A DNA stretch of 64,000 bases from Aromatoleum petrolei. GTDB taxonomy: Bacteria; Pseudomonadota; Gammaproteobacteria; Burkholderiales; Rhodocyclaceae. The translations under genes and the position numbers were made by a program. Numbering within the stretch: the stretch's first letter is position 1; each line of letters opens with the position of its first letter. Below are positions 38,668 to 48,549 of the stretch, piece after piece. Below the pieces are notes generated by a model. The model had not been told where the DNA came from. It saw only the letters and a list, made by a program, of their open reading frames with translations, and did not search any database. The DNA lies in assembly GCF_017894385.1 (NCBI RefSeq), contig NZ_CP059560.1, positions 1,054,001 to 1,118,000 on the forward strand, given 5' to 3'.

Positions 38668-41163
38668 TCATGCCAAGCGACGCAAACTTGCCGTAGGCGA
38701 ACGGGCAAGAAGCTTGCGGGTCCCGATCCATCCTGCCGCGACCACCGTGAAAGCGCTTGCAAGCATTGCCCCCCCCAGAGACACAGGATTGGGCACATAG
38801 GGCATGTCGAACGCGTAGCGCGCGAGAATCCATCCCAAGATGGCAGCCCCACCGCCGGCAAGCCCACAGGCGAGTCCGGCAAGCGCGACAAACTCTGTCA
38901 CCAGCGCCCGACGCAAATGAGCGTTGCGGGCTCCCAAGGTTCGCAGCATCGCAAGTTCGTAATCACGCTCGTCATGCGTCGACTGCAGCGCCGAAAAGAG
39001 CACGAGGAAGCCCGACAACACCGCGAACGCGAATACACTCTCGACGATGAGGATGAGCTTGTCGGTCATCGCACGCATCTGGGCGATGACTGAGTCGATG
39101 TCGATGATCGACAGATTCGGAAACTCCCTCACCAAGTCGGTCGTGAATCGCTGATCACCCGGAGGCAAGCGGAAGCTGGTGATGAGACTTGCCGGATCTT
39201 CCTCCAGCACACCCGGCGAGGCGATGAAGAAGAAATTCACACGCATCGAATCCCACTTGAGATCACGGATGCTGGTGATGGGAGCCTCGACAAGGCGGCC
39301 GGCGACGTTGAAGCGCACGCGATCTCCCACCTTTAGCGAAAACGTCTCCGCCAGACCGCGTTCGACCGAGAACTGCGCAGCAGTATCCGTCCCGTGCCAG
39401 CGCCCGCCGACCACAACGTTCCCGTCGGGCAGCCCGCTTCCGTAGCTCAGATTGAATTCCCGCTCCGCAAGGCGTCGCGTGCGCTCGTTATCGTAGTCGT
39501 CCGGGCGAACCGATTTCCCGTTGATCGACTCCAGTCGGCCACGAATCATCGGACGAATATCCGGTTCCGGGAGTCCACGGGCGAGAAACGAGGTCGACAA
39601 TGCTTCGCGCTGATCCGGCTGGATGTTGATCACGAAACGGTTGGGTGCGTCGGGCGGCGTCATCCCGCGCCAGTCGTCGAGCAGGTCGGCGCGGACGATG
39701 GAGAGCAGCAACAGGGCCGTCATGCCCACTCCCAGCGCGACGATCTGGACAACGCTCGCGCCAGTCCTGCGCACAAGAGACGCGATGCCATACCGCCAAC
39801 CGCCTCCGCCAAGTGACGCGATTCCCCTCAAGCGGCCCAGAAGGTGCAGGAATCCCGCGGCAAATGCGGCGTACAGGGCAAGCGCAATGGCGAAGCCACC
39901 AGCAACCTGCGCACCAAGCCGCAGGTCTTGGGCGATCCAGAATACGAGGACCAGCAAGGCCAAGACGCCTGCCCCCCACGCGGACGCACTGCGTCCTTCC
40001 ACCAGCACGATCTCGCGTCGCAGGACGCGAAGGGTCGAGACGCGACCGAGGCGCAGGAGCTGGGGAAGAACGAATCCAACAAGCAGCATTACCCCAACAG
40101 CGATCCCGTGGGCGAAGGGCACAAGCGAGGGAGAAGGCAAGGTGGTGTTCATGATCTGGACGAGGATCCGCGCCAACCCCAGTTGCACCGCCCAACCGAG
40201 CGATGCGCCGAGCGCCGCCGCTGCCAGTCCGAACAACGCGAATTCACCCACGACGATCGACACGACCTGCGTCTGCCGAGCTCCCAGGCAACGCAACACC
40301 GCACAGGCGTCCAGGTGTCTCTGCATGAAGCGACGGGCGGAGATACCTATCGCAACGGCCGCGAGGATCACCGTCAGAAGTGCCGCGAGGCGCAGGAAGC
40401 GTTGGGCCTGGTCGAGGGCATTGCGCACTTCGGGCCGGGCATTCTCGATGCTCTCGAGCGTTTCGCCGCGCCCCAAACGGGTTTTCGCCCAACGCTCGAA
40501 TGCAGCGACGGCGTCGGGCTCGCCTGCGACGTGGAGTCGCCACGTTGCCCGGCTGCCCTGAATCAGAAGGCCTGACTCTGCAAGGTCTTCGACATTGAAA
40601 ATAGCGCGGGGAAGCAGGCTGAAGAAATTGGCCCCACGGTCGGACTCGAAGGTCACCGTTCCCCCGACCTTTAACTCCAGGCGCCCCAGCCCGACGCGGT
40701 CACCGACCGCCACGCCGAGCGCGGCCTGCAGGCGCTCGTCGAGCCAGACCTCGCCGCGCGCGGGGATGCGATCGACGATGGCGTCAACGTGAGCGGGCTC
40801 CGTCGCGATCCGGATGTGGCCGCGCAGTGGGTAGCCTGCGCCGACGACTTTCACACCAGCCAGCTGCGCCGCGGTTTCGGTGCTCACCATGCTGGTGAAC
40901 AACACTGTGCCGGTATGCCGCAGCCCCAGGCGCCCTGCCTCGCTGCGATAGCTTTCGTCCCACGGGTGATCGGCCCTCAGCAGCAGATCGCCGCCCAACA
41001 ACTGGTTCGCTTCGCGATCGAGTCCGCGGCCGACGCGGTCGGCGAGGAAGCCCACGCTGGTCAGGCAGGCCACCGCAATCACGATGGCAAGGCCCAACAG
41101 GTGGAGCTCCCCCGCCCGCAGGTCGCGCATCATCATGCGCAGGGCGAGGCGTAGGGTATTCAT
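38668..41163 (-). CDS. FtsX-like ABC transporter permease (YbbP type), no ATPase nearby
   Basis: 831 residues from the ATG at 41161-41163. Layout: N-terminal membrane helix ('LHLLGLAIVIAVACLTSVGF'), large periplasmic domain, three or four helices (about 265-420), further helices around 425-510, second periplasmic domain and three C-terminal helices ('FAFAVLSGFLVLFSALQST', 'FVALAGLACGLAGGGAAILGW', 'AMLASAFTVVAAGWIGT'). This two-FtsX-domain form matches YbbP, which with an ATPase (YbbA) acts on envelope substrates. No ATP-binding gene is in the window. Confidence 0.85.
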   Translation of the reverse strand: MNTLRLALRMMMRDLRAGELHLLGLAIVIAVACLTSVGFLADRVGRGLDREANQLLGGDLLLRADHPWDESYRSEAGRLGLRHTGTVLFTSMVSTETAAQLAGVKVVGAGYPLRGHIRIATEPAHVDAIVDRIPARGEVWLDERLQAALGVAVGDRVGLGRLELKVGGTVTFESDRGANFFSLLPRAIFNVEDLAESGLLIQGSRATWRLHVAGEPDAVAAFERWAKTRLGRGETLESIENARPEVRNALDQAQRFLRLAALLTVILAAVAIGISARRFMQRHLDACAVLRCLGARQTQVVSIVVGEFALFGLAAAALGASLGWAVQLGLARILVQIMNTTLPSPSLVPFAHGIAVGVMLLVGFVLPQLLRLGRVSTLRVLRREIVLVEGRSASAWGAGVLALLVLVFWIAQDLRLGAQVAGGFAIALALYAAFAAGFLHLLGRLRGIASLGGGGWRYGIASLVRRTGASVVQIVALGVGMTALLLLSIVRADLLDDWRGMTPPDAPNRFVINIQPDQREALSTSFLARGLPEPDIRPMIRGRLESINGKSVRPDDYDNERTRRLAEREFNLSYGSGLPDGNVVVGGRWHGTDTAAQFSVERGLAETFSLKVGDRVRFNVAGRLVEAPITSIRDLKWDSMRVNFFFIASPGVLEEDPASLITSFRLPPGDQRFTTDLVREFPNLSIIDIDSVIAQMRAMTDKLILIVESVFAFAVLSGFLVLFSALQSTHDERDYELAMLRTLGARNAHLRRALVTEFVALAGLACGLAGGGAAILGWILARYAFDMPYVPNPVSLGGAMLASAFTVVAAGWIGTRKLLARSPTASLRRLA

Positions 41164-41194
41164 GCGCGGGTGGACGGCGCGTACCGCCAAAGGT

Positions 41195-42361
41195 TCAGGC
41201 TTTGGGCAACAGGCGCCTTACGAGTTCGACCCAGTAGGCGACGCCGAACGGAATGATCGCGTCGTTGAAATCGTAGTGCGGGTTGTGGAGTGTGCATCCA
41301 CCCTCGCCGGGACCGTTGCCTATCCACACATAGCACCCCGGCTTGTGGCGCAGGTAGAAGGCAAAGTCTTCAGCCCCCATGCTCGGAGGCAGGTCGGTCA
41401 GCACGCTCGCACCAGGGAGGCTACCCACCACCGCGGCACAGAGCTCGGCCTCATCCGGGGTGTTGATCGTCGGCGGATAGCCGCGGCGATAATCGACCTC
41501 GACATTGACGCCGTGGCTCGCGGCGACACCCTGGGCAATACGCGCGATAGCCGCCTCGATGCGGTCCTGCACGGCCGCGCTGAAGGCACGCACGGTGCCA
41601 CACAGCTTCGCCCGATCCGGAATGACGTTGTAGGCTTCGCCGGCATGGAACTGCGTCACGGACACAACGGCCGAATCGAGGGGATCGAGGGTGCGGCTGA
41701 CAACGGTTTGAAGCGCCTGCACCAGCGCGGCACCGGCAATGATGGAGTCGGTGCCGAGGTGCGGCATCGCGCCATGCGCCCCCTGGCCGCGGATCTCGAT
41801 GTCGAAACGGTCCGCACTCGCCATCACGGGCCCGTCATGCACGGCAAAGTGGCCGGCGGGCAGGCCCGGCCAGTTGTGCATGCCGAAGATGGAGGCCATC
41901 GGAAAACGCTCGAAGAGGCCGTCGTCGACCATCGAGTCGGCGCCGCCCTCGCCCTCTTCCGCGGGCTGGAAGATGAAATACGCAGTCCCGTCGAAGTCGG
42001 GGTGAGCTGCGAGCACCTCGGCGGCACCGAGCAGCATCGTCGTGTGACCGTCGTGGCCGCAGGCATGCATGCAGCCGGCGTGCTGCGATACGTGCGCGAA
42101 GTCGTTGCGTTCCTGAATGGGCAGGGCATCCATATCGGCGCGCAGGCCGATGGCACGCAGGCTGCGTCCGGCCTTGAGCACGCCGACGACCCCGGTGCCG
42201 CCCAGGCCGCGATGCACGTCGATACCCAAGACTTCAAGGCGGCGTGCGACGAGCTCCGCGGTGCGGTGTTCTTCGAATGCGAGTTCGGGATGAGCGTGGA
42301 TGTCGCGCCGCAGCGCGGTCAACGCAGGATGGCATTGCCGGATTTTTTCGGGGATGCTCAT
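41195..42361 (-). CDS. M20-family amidohydrolase (hippurate / N-acyl amino acid hydrolase type)
   Basis: 388 residues from the ATG at 42359-42361, with AGGTGAGGCC upstream. 'RRDIHAHPELAFEEHRTAELV' opens the peptidase domain; metal-binding 'ACGHDGHTTMLLGAAEVL', 'FIFQPAEEGEGGAD' and 'GMHNWPGLPAG' follow; the dimerisation domain lies in the middle ('IEIRGQGAHGAMPHLGTDSI'), and 'PSMGAEDFAFYLRHKPGCYVWIG' ends it. Same strand as the FtsX-type gene, 31 bases apart. Substrate not determinable. Confidence 0.88.
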   Translation of the reverse strand: MSIPEKIRQCHPALTALRRDIHAHPELAFEEHRTAELVARRLEVLGIDVHRGLGGTGVVGVLKAGRSLRAIGLRADMDALPIQERNDFAHVSQHAGCMHACGHDGHTTMLLGAAEVLAAHPDFDGTAYFIFQPAEEGEGGADSMVDDGLFERFPMASIFGMHNWPGLPAGHFAVHDGPVMASADRFDIEIRGQGAHGAMPHLGTDSIIAGAALVQALQTVVSRTLDPLDSAVVSVTQFHAGEAYNVIPDRAKLCGTVRAFSAAVQDRIEAAIARIAQGVAASHGVNVEVDYRRGYPPTINTPDEAELCAAVVGSLPGASVLTDLPPSMGAEDFAFYLRHKPGCYVWIGNGPGEGGCTLHNPHYDFNDAIIPFGVAYWVELVRRLLPKA

Positions 42362-42519
42362 GGCCTCACCTGTCGTCGCAGGTTTGCGATGCGTTCGTCT
42401 GTCGGGGGAACAATCCAAGTTTAATGGGCATCGCGCCGCGCGTCGATGTCGCCTGCTCGCTCCTGGCTGCGACGAACACTCCCTTCAGGGGGATCGTCGG
42501 TGGTGCGCGTGCAACATCA

Positions 42520-43992
42520 TCAGAGGACCTGATAGACGCGTAGCTCGAATCCTTCCCCCGTATAGCAGGCATCTAGGGGTTTGAGTTTCTGCACACCGCC
42601 GTTGCCCGTGACAAATAGAGGCAGGTCGGGGGCGCCAAACTCACGCGGGGGCGCAATCACCCGCACAGCTTCCCCGCGTCGCAGCGGGTCGCACAGCAGC
42701 ACGTCCGCGGGCCGGCGCCCGTCGTCCACATGGGCGAGCATCGGTTTGCGCGACAGGATCTCCAATCCCAGGTGCGCACTGTCGTCGTCCCGAGCCCAGG
42801 ATCGCCGCACCAAGGCAAGCTGCCACCCCTGCCCGTCGACGGGATGAATCCCGACGAGTTGGCCAATGCTTACCGAGCCGTTCGCAGCAATCGCCCCCAC
42901 CCCGCCACGACTGAGGTCGCGAAGGCGCCATTCTTCCCTGCGAACGCCGTGTTCGCCCCCGAACACTTTTCGCAGTTCGTCGATACCGGCGACAGCCGCA
43001 AGCACGCCCTCGATCAGGTGGCGCCGGTGACGCCTGACTGGCAGGGCCGCGGACCAATGCCGCAGGAGATGATCCAGGGCCTGGAGGTGTAGCGACGCGG
43101 TTCTGCCGTCCGACGAGAAAGCCGAGGGCTGTTCGTCGCCGATGGCGCGAGTCCGGGCTTCACGGAACATCTCCGGAGCGAATCCGGGCGAGAGGAACCA
43201 AGCCCCCGCCATAGCCTCCACTTGGCCGACGAGTCGGCATGGGCCGCTCCCCTCCTGCGGTGCGACCCAATGGGTTGCCCCCTTGAAGGCAGCGGGCTCG
43301 AAACTCGCAACGGGTACGGCCTGGTTCAGCAATCGACCCACGGAACTCAGCAATCGCGGCGCCAGGACATCGAGCGACGCAGTGCACGCAGCAAGTGCTT
43401 TTACGTAGTGGAATTCGACTGACGCTTCGGCCCCCGTTTCCGCCAGCGTCGGGCTTTCGATCGCGGGGTCGCGCTCGCGCACCGCGTGCAGGAAAGCCAC
43501 CCCCAGCCAGCGCCACACATGGGGATGCGGCGGCCCACCGCTGCATCGCTCCCAAATCACGCGCTCGGCTCCGGCACGAACGAGCCGCAACCGGAGCGCG
43601 GCAGCGACATCGGACTGCCCGGCGCCCTCGCAGTCTCCATCGCATTCGGCCAGGCTGTGCTGGAGCTGATCCAAGAGACCGCCGGCAAGGTCGCGCACCG
43701 CATGGAGCAGCGGGCGGCAGTCGCGCGCGTCCTCGAGTGTCGCAAGCGTTTCACGAACGCGCCCGATGCACGCGATAACGGAATCGTCAATGCACCCAAG
43801 GGCGCGGCGGCCACCCGCAGGATCGGGCGTGCCCGCTCGGGAAAACGTCGCCAGCTCCCGTTGCAGCCCCCTGATCTCACCGAGCAGCTCGGAAAGCCTC
43901 GCGTAATCCGCCCCGCCACTGACCGTCGCCCGTGCCGCCTCGGCCCGGGCAATGATCGGCTCCTGCGGCTCACGACCTCCTTGGCTCACCAC
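42520..43992 (-). CDS. Hypothetical 490-residue protein, possible PilZ-like C-terminus
   Basis: Not recognised with certainty. Cytoplasmic, no signal or membrane segments, largely helical in the first 300 residues. Near residues 370-385 it has 'REEWRLRDLSRGGVGAI', which contains an RxxxR and a (D/N)xSxxG pattern like PilZ c-di-GMP-binding domains, though the two are much closer than usual. The C-terminal 120 residues read as beta-rich ('QLALVRRSWARDDDSAHLGLEIL'). Start GTG (43992) with GGAG five bases before it. Monocistronic by spacing. Confidence 0.6.
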   Translation of the reverse strand: MVSQGGREPQEPIIARAEAARATVSGGADYARLSELLGEIRGLQRELATFSRAGTPDPAGGRRALGCIDDSVIACIGRVRETLATLEDARDCRPLLHAVRDLAGGLLDQLQHSLAECDGDCEGAGQSDVAAALRLRLVRAGAERVIWERCSGGPPHPHVWRWLGVAFLHAVRERDPAIESPTLAETGAEASVEFHYVKALAACTASLDVLAPRLLSSVGRLLNQAVPVASFEPAAFKGATHWVAPQEGSGPCRLVGQVEAMAGAWFLSPGFAPEMFREARTRAIGDEQPSAFSSDGRTASLHLQALDHLLRHWSAALPVRRHRRHLIEGVLAAVAGIDELRKVFGGEHGVRREEWRLRDLSRGGVGAIAANGSVSIGQLVGIHPVDGQGWQLALVRRSWARDDDSAHLGLEILSRKPMLAHVDDGRRPADVLLCDPLRRGEAVRVIAPPREFGAPDLPLFVTGNGGVQKLKPLDACYTGEGFELRVYQVL

Positions 43993-44078
43993 GCAATCTC
44001 CATTAGCTTCGTGTCCGCCAGGACACGGCGGTTTTGTAACAAGGCTAACACATGCCGACGACAGTAATTCGTGATGGC

Positions 44079-44105
44079 TTGTACGCCGGGCCTACGATGT
44101 AGAAT
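44079..44105 (+). promoter_or_regulatory. Weak promoter candidate for thyA-folA
   Basis: TTGTAC (44079-44084) and TAGAAT (44100-44105) with only 15 bases between; good boxes but short spacing. Confidence 0.3.
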
Positions 44106-44132
44106 CGCGCTCTCTCTGCGACGGACTCATGC

Positions 44133-44927
44133 ATGAAACAGTATCTCGACTTGATGCGGCACGTTCTCGAACATGGCCACCCGAAGTCGGACCGCACCGG
44201 CACCGGCACGCTGTCGGTGTTCGGCTGGCAGATGCGCTTCAACCTCGACGAGGGCTTCCCCCTGCTGACGACGAAGAAGCTGCACACGCGATCGATCATC
44301 CATGAGCTGCTCTGGTTCCTGCAGGGCGACACGAACATCCGCTACCTGAAGGAAAACGGCGTCTCCATCTGGGACGAATGGGCGGACGCCGAAGGCGACC
44401 TCGGACCGGTGTATGGAAAGCAGTGGCGGCGCTGGGAGACTGCCGATGGGCGGACGGTGGACCAGATCGCGCAGCTGATCGACGGCCTGCGGTGCAACCC
44501 GGATTCGCGGCGCCACATTGTCTCGGCGTGGAATCCGGGCGAGGTCGAGGGCATGGCGCTGCCGCCGTGTCACGCCCTGTTCCAGTTTTATGTCGCAGGC
44601 GGACGCCTGTCCTGCCAGCTGTATCAGCGCAGCGCCGACATTTTCCTCGGCGTGCCATTCAATATCGCGTCCTATGCGCTGCTGCTGTTGATGGTTGCGC
44701 AGGTATGCGATCTCGAGCCGGGCGACTTCGTGTGGACCGGGGGCGACTGCCACCTCTACCAGAACCACATCGAGCAGGCGAGACTCCAACTTTCGCGCGA
44801 CACGCGCCCGCTGCCGAAGATGAAGACAAACCCGGACGTAAAGGATATTTTTGCTTTCCGCTTCGAGGACTTCACGCTCGAGGGCTACGACCCGCACCCC
44901 CACATCAAGGCGGAAGTGGCGGTATGA
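44133..44927 (+). CDS. thyA: Thymidylate synthase
   Basis: Methylates dUMP to dTMP with methylene-tetrahydrofolate. 264 residues, the exact length of E. coli ThyA. '[28 protein letters not shown]', catalytic Cys in '[13 protein letters not shown]', '[20 protein letters not shown]' and '[12 protein letters not shown]'. It overlaps folA by four bases; the product dihydrofolate is recycled by FolA. Confidence 0.98.
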   Translation: MKQYLDLMRHVLEHGHPKSDRTGTGTLSVFGWQMRFNLDEGFPLLTTKKLHTRSIIHELLWFLQGDTNIRYLKENGVSIWDEWADAEGDLGPVYGKQWRRWETADGRTVDQIAQLIDGLRCNPDSRRHIVSAWNPGEVEGMALPPCHALFQFYVAGGRLSCQLYQRSADIFLGVPFNIASYALLLLMVAQVCDLEPGDFVWTGGDCHLYQNHIEQARLQLSRDTRPLPKMKTNPDVKDIFAFRFEDFTLEGYDPHPHIKAEVAV

Positions 44928-45424
44928 GCGCGACGCAGACCGAAGTCGTGCTGATTGCGGCGGTCGCCCGCAACGGGGTGATCGGCCGGGACAACACACT
45001 GCCCTGGCGGCTGAAGGCGGACCTCGCGCACTTCAAGGCGACGACGGTCGGACACCCGGTGCTGATGGGCCGCAAGACATGGGAATCGCTGGGCCGGCCA
45101 CTGCCGGGACGGCGCAACCTGGTGGTGACACGCGACGGGTCGTATGCGGCCAGCGGGGCGGAGGTTTTTGCCAGCCTCGACGACGCCCTTGCGGCCACGG
45201 CTGGCGGGAAGGTGTTCGTGATCGGCGGGGCGGAGATCTACCGCCAACTGCTGGAGCGCGCGGATGCGCTGGTGCTGACCGAGATCGCAGCGGAGGTCGA
45301 TGGCGACGCCTTCTTCCCCGCCTTCGACCGTTCGCGCTTCACCGAAACCCGCCGCGAGTCGCACGCCGCGGACGCGAACAACGAATTTCCCTTCGACTTC
45401 GCCGAGTACCGGCGCAAGCCCTGA
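44924..45424 (+). CDS. folA: Dihydrofolate reductase
   Basis: 166 residues. '[29 protein letters not shown]', '[21 protein letters not shown]' and '[15 protein letters not shown]' are the DHFR substrate and NADPH motifs; acidic catalytic Asp after LPWRL-K-A. The ATG overlaps the thyA stop (ATGA). Confidence 0.97.
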   Translation: MSATQTEVVLIAAVARNGVIGRDNTLPWRLKADLAHFKATTVGHPVLMGRKTWESLGRPLPGRRNLVVTRDGSYAASGAEVFASLDDALAATAGGKVFVIGGAEIYRQLLERADALVLTEIAAEVDGDAFFPAFDRSRFTETRRESHAADANNEFPFDFAEYRRKP

Positions 45425-45435
45425 TCCGCGCCGGG

Positions 45436-45461
45436 TGCCGCGGCGATATCCCGCCGCGGCA
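45436..45461. terminator. Hairpin between convergent folA and the amino-acid decarboxylase
   Basis: Ten-pair stem TGCCGCGGCG / CGCCGCGGCA with a six-base loop, centred between the convergent genes. No T run, so function as a two-way terminator is likely but unproven. Confidence 0.5.
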
Positions 45462-45475
45462 TCACCCCGAACTGC

Positions 45476-47728
45476 TCAGTCCTGCCTGACGCAGTCGACG
45501 AAGTAGTCGACGCGGTCGTTGGACTGCTCGCGCACGAATCCGTGGATGTCCGTCTCGAAGCCCGGGAAGGCGGCATTGAAGTCGCGCGCGAACTTCAGAT
45601 AGCGCACGATCGTCGTGTTGAAGCGCTCGCCCGGAATCAGCAGCGGGATACCCGGCGGATAGGGGGTGACGAGCATGGCCGTGACGCGCCCTTCGAGCTC
45701 GTCGATCGCCACACGCTCGATCTCGCGGTGGGCCATCTTGGCGAACGCGTCCGCAGGCTTCATCGCCGGCACCATGTCCGAGAGATACATCTCGGTGGTC
45801 AGGCGTGCGACGTCATGCGTCTTGTAGAAGGAGTGGATCTGCGCGCAGAGATCCTTCAGGCCGACCTTTTCGTAGCGCGGATGCTTGGCGATGAAGTCGG
45901 GCATGATGCGCCACAGCGGCTGATTTCGGTCGTAATCGTCCTTGAACTGCTGCAGCTCGGTCACCAGCGTGTTCCAGCGACCCTTAGTGATGCCGATGGT
46001 GAACATGATGAAGAAGGAGTACAGGCCGGTCTTCTCGACGATGATGCCGTGCTCGGCCAGATAACGCGTGAGGATGCCGGCGGGGATGCCCGACTCGTCG
46101 AAGTCGCCGTCGACGTCGAGGCCCGGGGTGATGATCGTCGCCTTGATCGGGTCAAGCATGTTGAACCCGGGGGCAAGATTGCCGAAACCATGCCAGCGGT
46201 CACCGGCATTGAGCATCCAGTCCTCGCGCGTGCCGATACCCTCCTCAGGAAGATACTCCGGCCCCCACACCTGGAACCACCAGTCGTCGTCGCCGAACTC
46301 GGCATCGACCTTGCGCATCGCGCGACGGAATTCGACGGCCTCGGACAACGACTCCTCGACCAGTGCGGGCCCGCCCGGAGGCTCCATCATCGCGGCCGCG
46401 ACATCGCACGAGGCAATGATCGCGTACTGCGGCGACGTCGAAGTGTGCATCAGGTAGGCTTCGTTGAAGATGTCGCGATCCAGCTTGCAGGTCTGCGAAT
46501 CCTGCACGAGGATCTGCGAGGCCTGCGACAGACCCGCGAGCAGCTTGTGCGTCGATTGGGTCGAGAAGATCATCGACGTCTCGCAGCGCGGGCGATCGGC
46601 GCCGATGGCGTGATAGTCGCCGTAGAAGTCGTGGAACGCGGCGTGCGGCAGCCAGGCTTCGTCGAAGTGCAGCGTGTCGATCTGGCCGTCGAGCATCTCC
46701 TTGATGGTCTCGACGTTGTAGACCACGCCGTCGTAGGTCGACTGTGTGATCGTGAGGATGCGCGGCTTCTTGCTCGCTGCCTCGCGGGCGAACGGATTGG
46801 CCTCGATCTTGCGCTGGATGGTCTCCATCCGGAATTCGTCGATCGGGATGGGGCCGATGATGCCGTAGTGGTTGCGCGTCGGCGTGAGGAACACCGGCAC
46901 TGCTCCGGTCATGATGATGGAGTGGAGGATGGACTTGTGGCAGTTGCGGTCGACCACCACGATGTCGCCGGGCGCGACCGTGGTGTGCCACACCATCTTG
47001 TTCGAGGTGGAGGTACCGTTGGTGACGAAGTAGAGGTGGTCGCAGTTGAAGATGCGCGCGGCGTTGCGCTCGGAGGCCGCAACGGGGCCGGTGTGGTCGA
47101 GCAGCTGGCCGAGCTCCTCGACCGCGTTGCAGACGTCGGCGCGCAGCATGTTCTCGCCGAAGAACTGGTGGAACATGTGGCCGACCGGGCTCTTCAGGAA
47201 GGCGACACCACCGGAGTGGCCGGGGCAGTGCCAGGAGTAGGAGCCGTCGGCGGCATAGTGAACGAGGGCGCGGAAGAACGGCGGCGGCAGGCTCTCAAGG
47301 TAGTTCTTGGCCTCGCGCACGACGTAGCGGGCGATGAACTCCGGCGTATCCTCGAACATGTGGATGAAGCCGTGCATCTCGCGCAGCACGTCATTGGGGA
47401 TGTGCCGGCTGGTACGGGTTTCGCCGTACAGGAAGATCGGGATGTCGGCGTTGCGGAAGCGGATTTCCTCCACGAAGGCGCGCAGGTCGGCGATGGCCTT
47501 GTCGGACGCTTCCGGTGACGAAAACTCCTCGTCGTCGATCGACAGGATGAAGCCCGACCCCTTGCTCTGCTGTTGCGCAAACGAGGTCAGGTCGCCATAG
47601 CTGGTGACGCCCAGCACTTCCATGCCTTCGTCCTGGATCGCCTGCGCAAGGGCGCGAATGCCGAGCCCGCTCGCATTCTCGGAGCGGAAGTCCTCGTCGA
47701 TAATGATGATCGGAAAATGAAAGCGCAT
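45476..47728 (-). CDS. Orn/Lys/Arg decarboxylase (fold-type I, PLP)
   Basis: 750 residues, the length of the large decarboxylases. The N-terminal wing (response-regulator-like) spans about 1-130; the PLP core has 'HYAADGSYSWHCPGHSGGVAFLKS', 'NGTSTSNKMV', 'HFDEAWLPHAAFHDFYG' and the Schiff-base Lys in 'STQSTHKLLAGLSQASQIL'; the C-terminal domain ends the protein. It makes a polyamine or its precursor (putrescine, cadaverine or agmatine); which one cannot be decided. Single gene, convergent with folA. Confidence 0.88.
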   Translation of the reverse strand: MRFHFPIIIIDEDFRSENASGLGIRALAQAIQDEGMEVLGVTSYGDLTSFAQQQSKGSGFILSIDDEEFSSPEASDKAIADLRAFVEEIRFRNADIPIFLYGETRTSRHIPNDVLREMHGFIHMFEDTPEFIARYVVREAKNYLESLPPPFFRALVHYAADGSYSWHCPGHSGGVAFLKSPVGHMFHQFFGENMLRADVCNAVEELGQLLDHTGPVAASERNAARIFNCDHLYFVTNGTSTSNKMVWHTTVAPGDIVVVDRNCHKSILHSIIMTGAVPVFLTPTRNHYGIIGPIPIDEFRMETIQRKIEANPFAREAASKKPRILTITQSTYDGVVYNVETIKEMLDGQIDTLHFDEAWLPHAAFHDFYGDYHAIGADRPRCETSMIFSTQSTHKLLAGLSQASQILVQDSQTCKLDRDIFNEAYLMHTSTSPQYAIIASCDVAAAMMEPPGGPALVEESLSEAVEFRRAMRKVDAEFGDDDWWFQVWGPEYLPEEGIGTREDWMLNAGDRWHGFGNLAPGFNMLDPIKATIITPGLDVDGDFDESGIPAGILTRYLAEHGIIVEKTGLYSFFIMFTIGITKGRWNTLVTELQQFKDDYDRNQPLWRIMPDFIAKHPRYEKVGLKDLCAQIHSFYKTHDVARLTTEMYLSDMVPAMKPADAFAKMAHREIERVAIDELEGRVTAMLVTPYPPGIPLLIPGERFNTTIVRYLKFARDFNAAFPGFETDIHGFVREQSNDRVDYFVDCVRQD

Positions 47729-47808
47729 TCCAGTTTCTCCAGCTTGCTGCCCTGCGGCATACGGGAATCATACCCGTGAGTGGTTTGGCCCCGTATTACC
47801 GGAAAGTA

Positions 47809-47829
47809 CAAAGGGCCGTCAGACGGCCC
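47809..47829 (-). terminator. Terminator after dcd
   Basis: Seven-pair stem GGGCCGT / ACGGCCC (47813-47819, 47823-47829) with a three-base loop; on the minus strand it is followed by TTTG. Confidence 0.6.
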
Positions 47830-47871
47830 CTGTCGATGTTCGCTCCGCGCGCGACGGATCGTATGGGTGGA

Positions 47872-48438
47872 TCAGATCTTCGGCAGCGTCACGCCGGTCT
47901 GGCCGAGGTACTTGCCGCCCCGGTCCTTGTAGGACGTGTCGCACACTTCATCCGACTCGAAGAACAGCATCTGCGCGACGCCTTCGTTTGCGTAGATCTT
48001 CGCCGGCAGCGGCGTCGTGTTGGAGAACTCGAGCGTCACGTGGCCCTCCCACTCGGGTTCGAGCGGCGTGACGTTCACGATGATGCCGCAGCGCGCATAG
48101 GTCGACTTGCCGAGGCAGACCGTCAGCACGCTGCGCGGGATGCGGAAGTACTCGACGGTGCGGGCCAGCGCGAACGAATTCGGCGGGATGATGCAGACGT
48201 CGCCGACGAAGTCGACGAAGTTGCGGGCGTCGAAATCCTTCGGATCGACGATCGTCGAGTTGATGTTGGTGAAGATCTTGAATTCGTTGGCGCAACGGAC
48301 GTCGTAACCGTAACTCGACGTACCGTAGGAGACGATCTTGCCGCCGTCGTTGTGGCGCACCAGCTCGGGTGCGAACGGCTCGATCATCCCTTGCTGTTCC
48401 GCCATGCGGCGGATCCACTTGTCGGACTTGATGGACAT
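47872..48438 (-). CDS. dcd: dCTP deaminase
   Basis: Deaminates dCTP to dUTP, feeding dUMP to ThyA. 188 residues, normal length. '[22 protein letters not shown]' start, 'SSYGYDVRC', '[30 protein letters not shown]' pieces and '[30 protein letters not shown]' pieces containing the catalytic Glu. It lies downstream of apbC on the same strand. Confidence 0.97.
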   Translation of the reverse strand: MSIKSDKWIRRMAEQQGMIEPFAPELVRHNDGGKIVSYGTSSYGYDVRCANEFKIFTNINSTIVDPKDFDARNFVDFVGDVCIIPPNSFALARTVEYFRIPRSVLTVCLGKSTYARCGIIVNVTPLEPEWEGHVTLEFSNTTPLPAKIYANEGVAQMLFFESDEVCDTSYKDRGGKYLGQTGVTLPKI

Positions 48439-48549
48439 GGGGGCGCGTTTTCCTCGGCGACCTATCCGGCACCGGCCGGACGCGAAAAATCCGCGTAGTT
48501 TAGGGCAAGCGCCGCCGGATCAAAAGACAAATCCAACGGCGCCCGCGCA

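Noticed and set aside
45542..47518. 658-codon open frame antisense to the amino-acid decarboxylase
   Set aside because: Shadow frame rich in Asp, Val, Arg and His; the minus-strand gene has clear PLP motifs.
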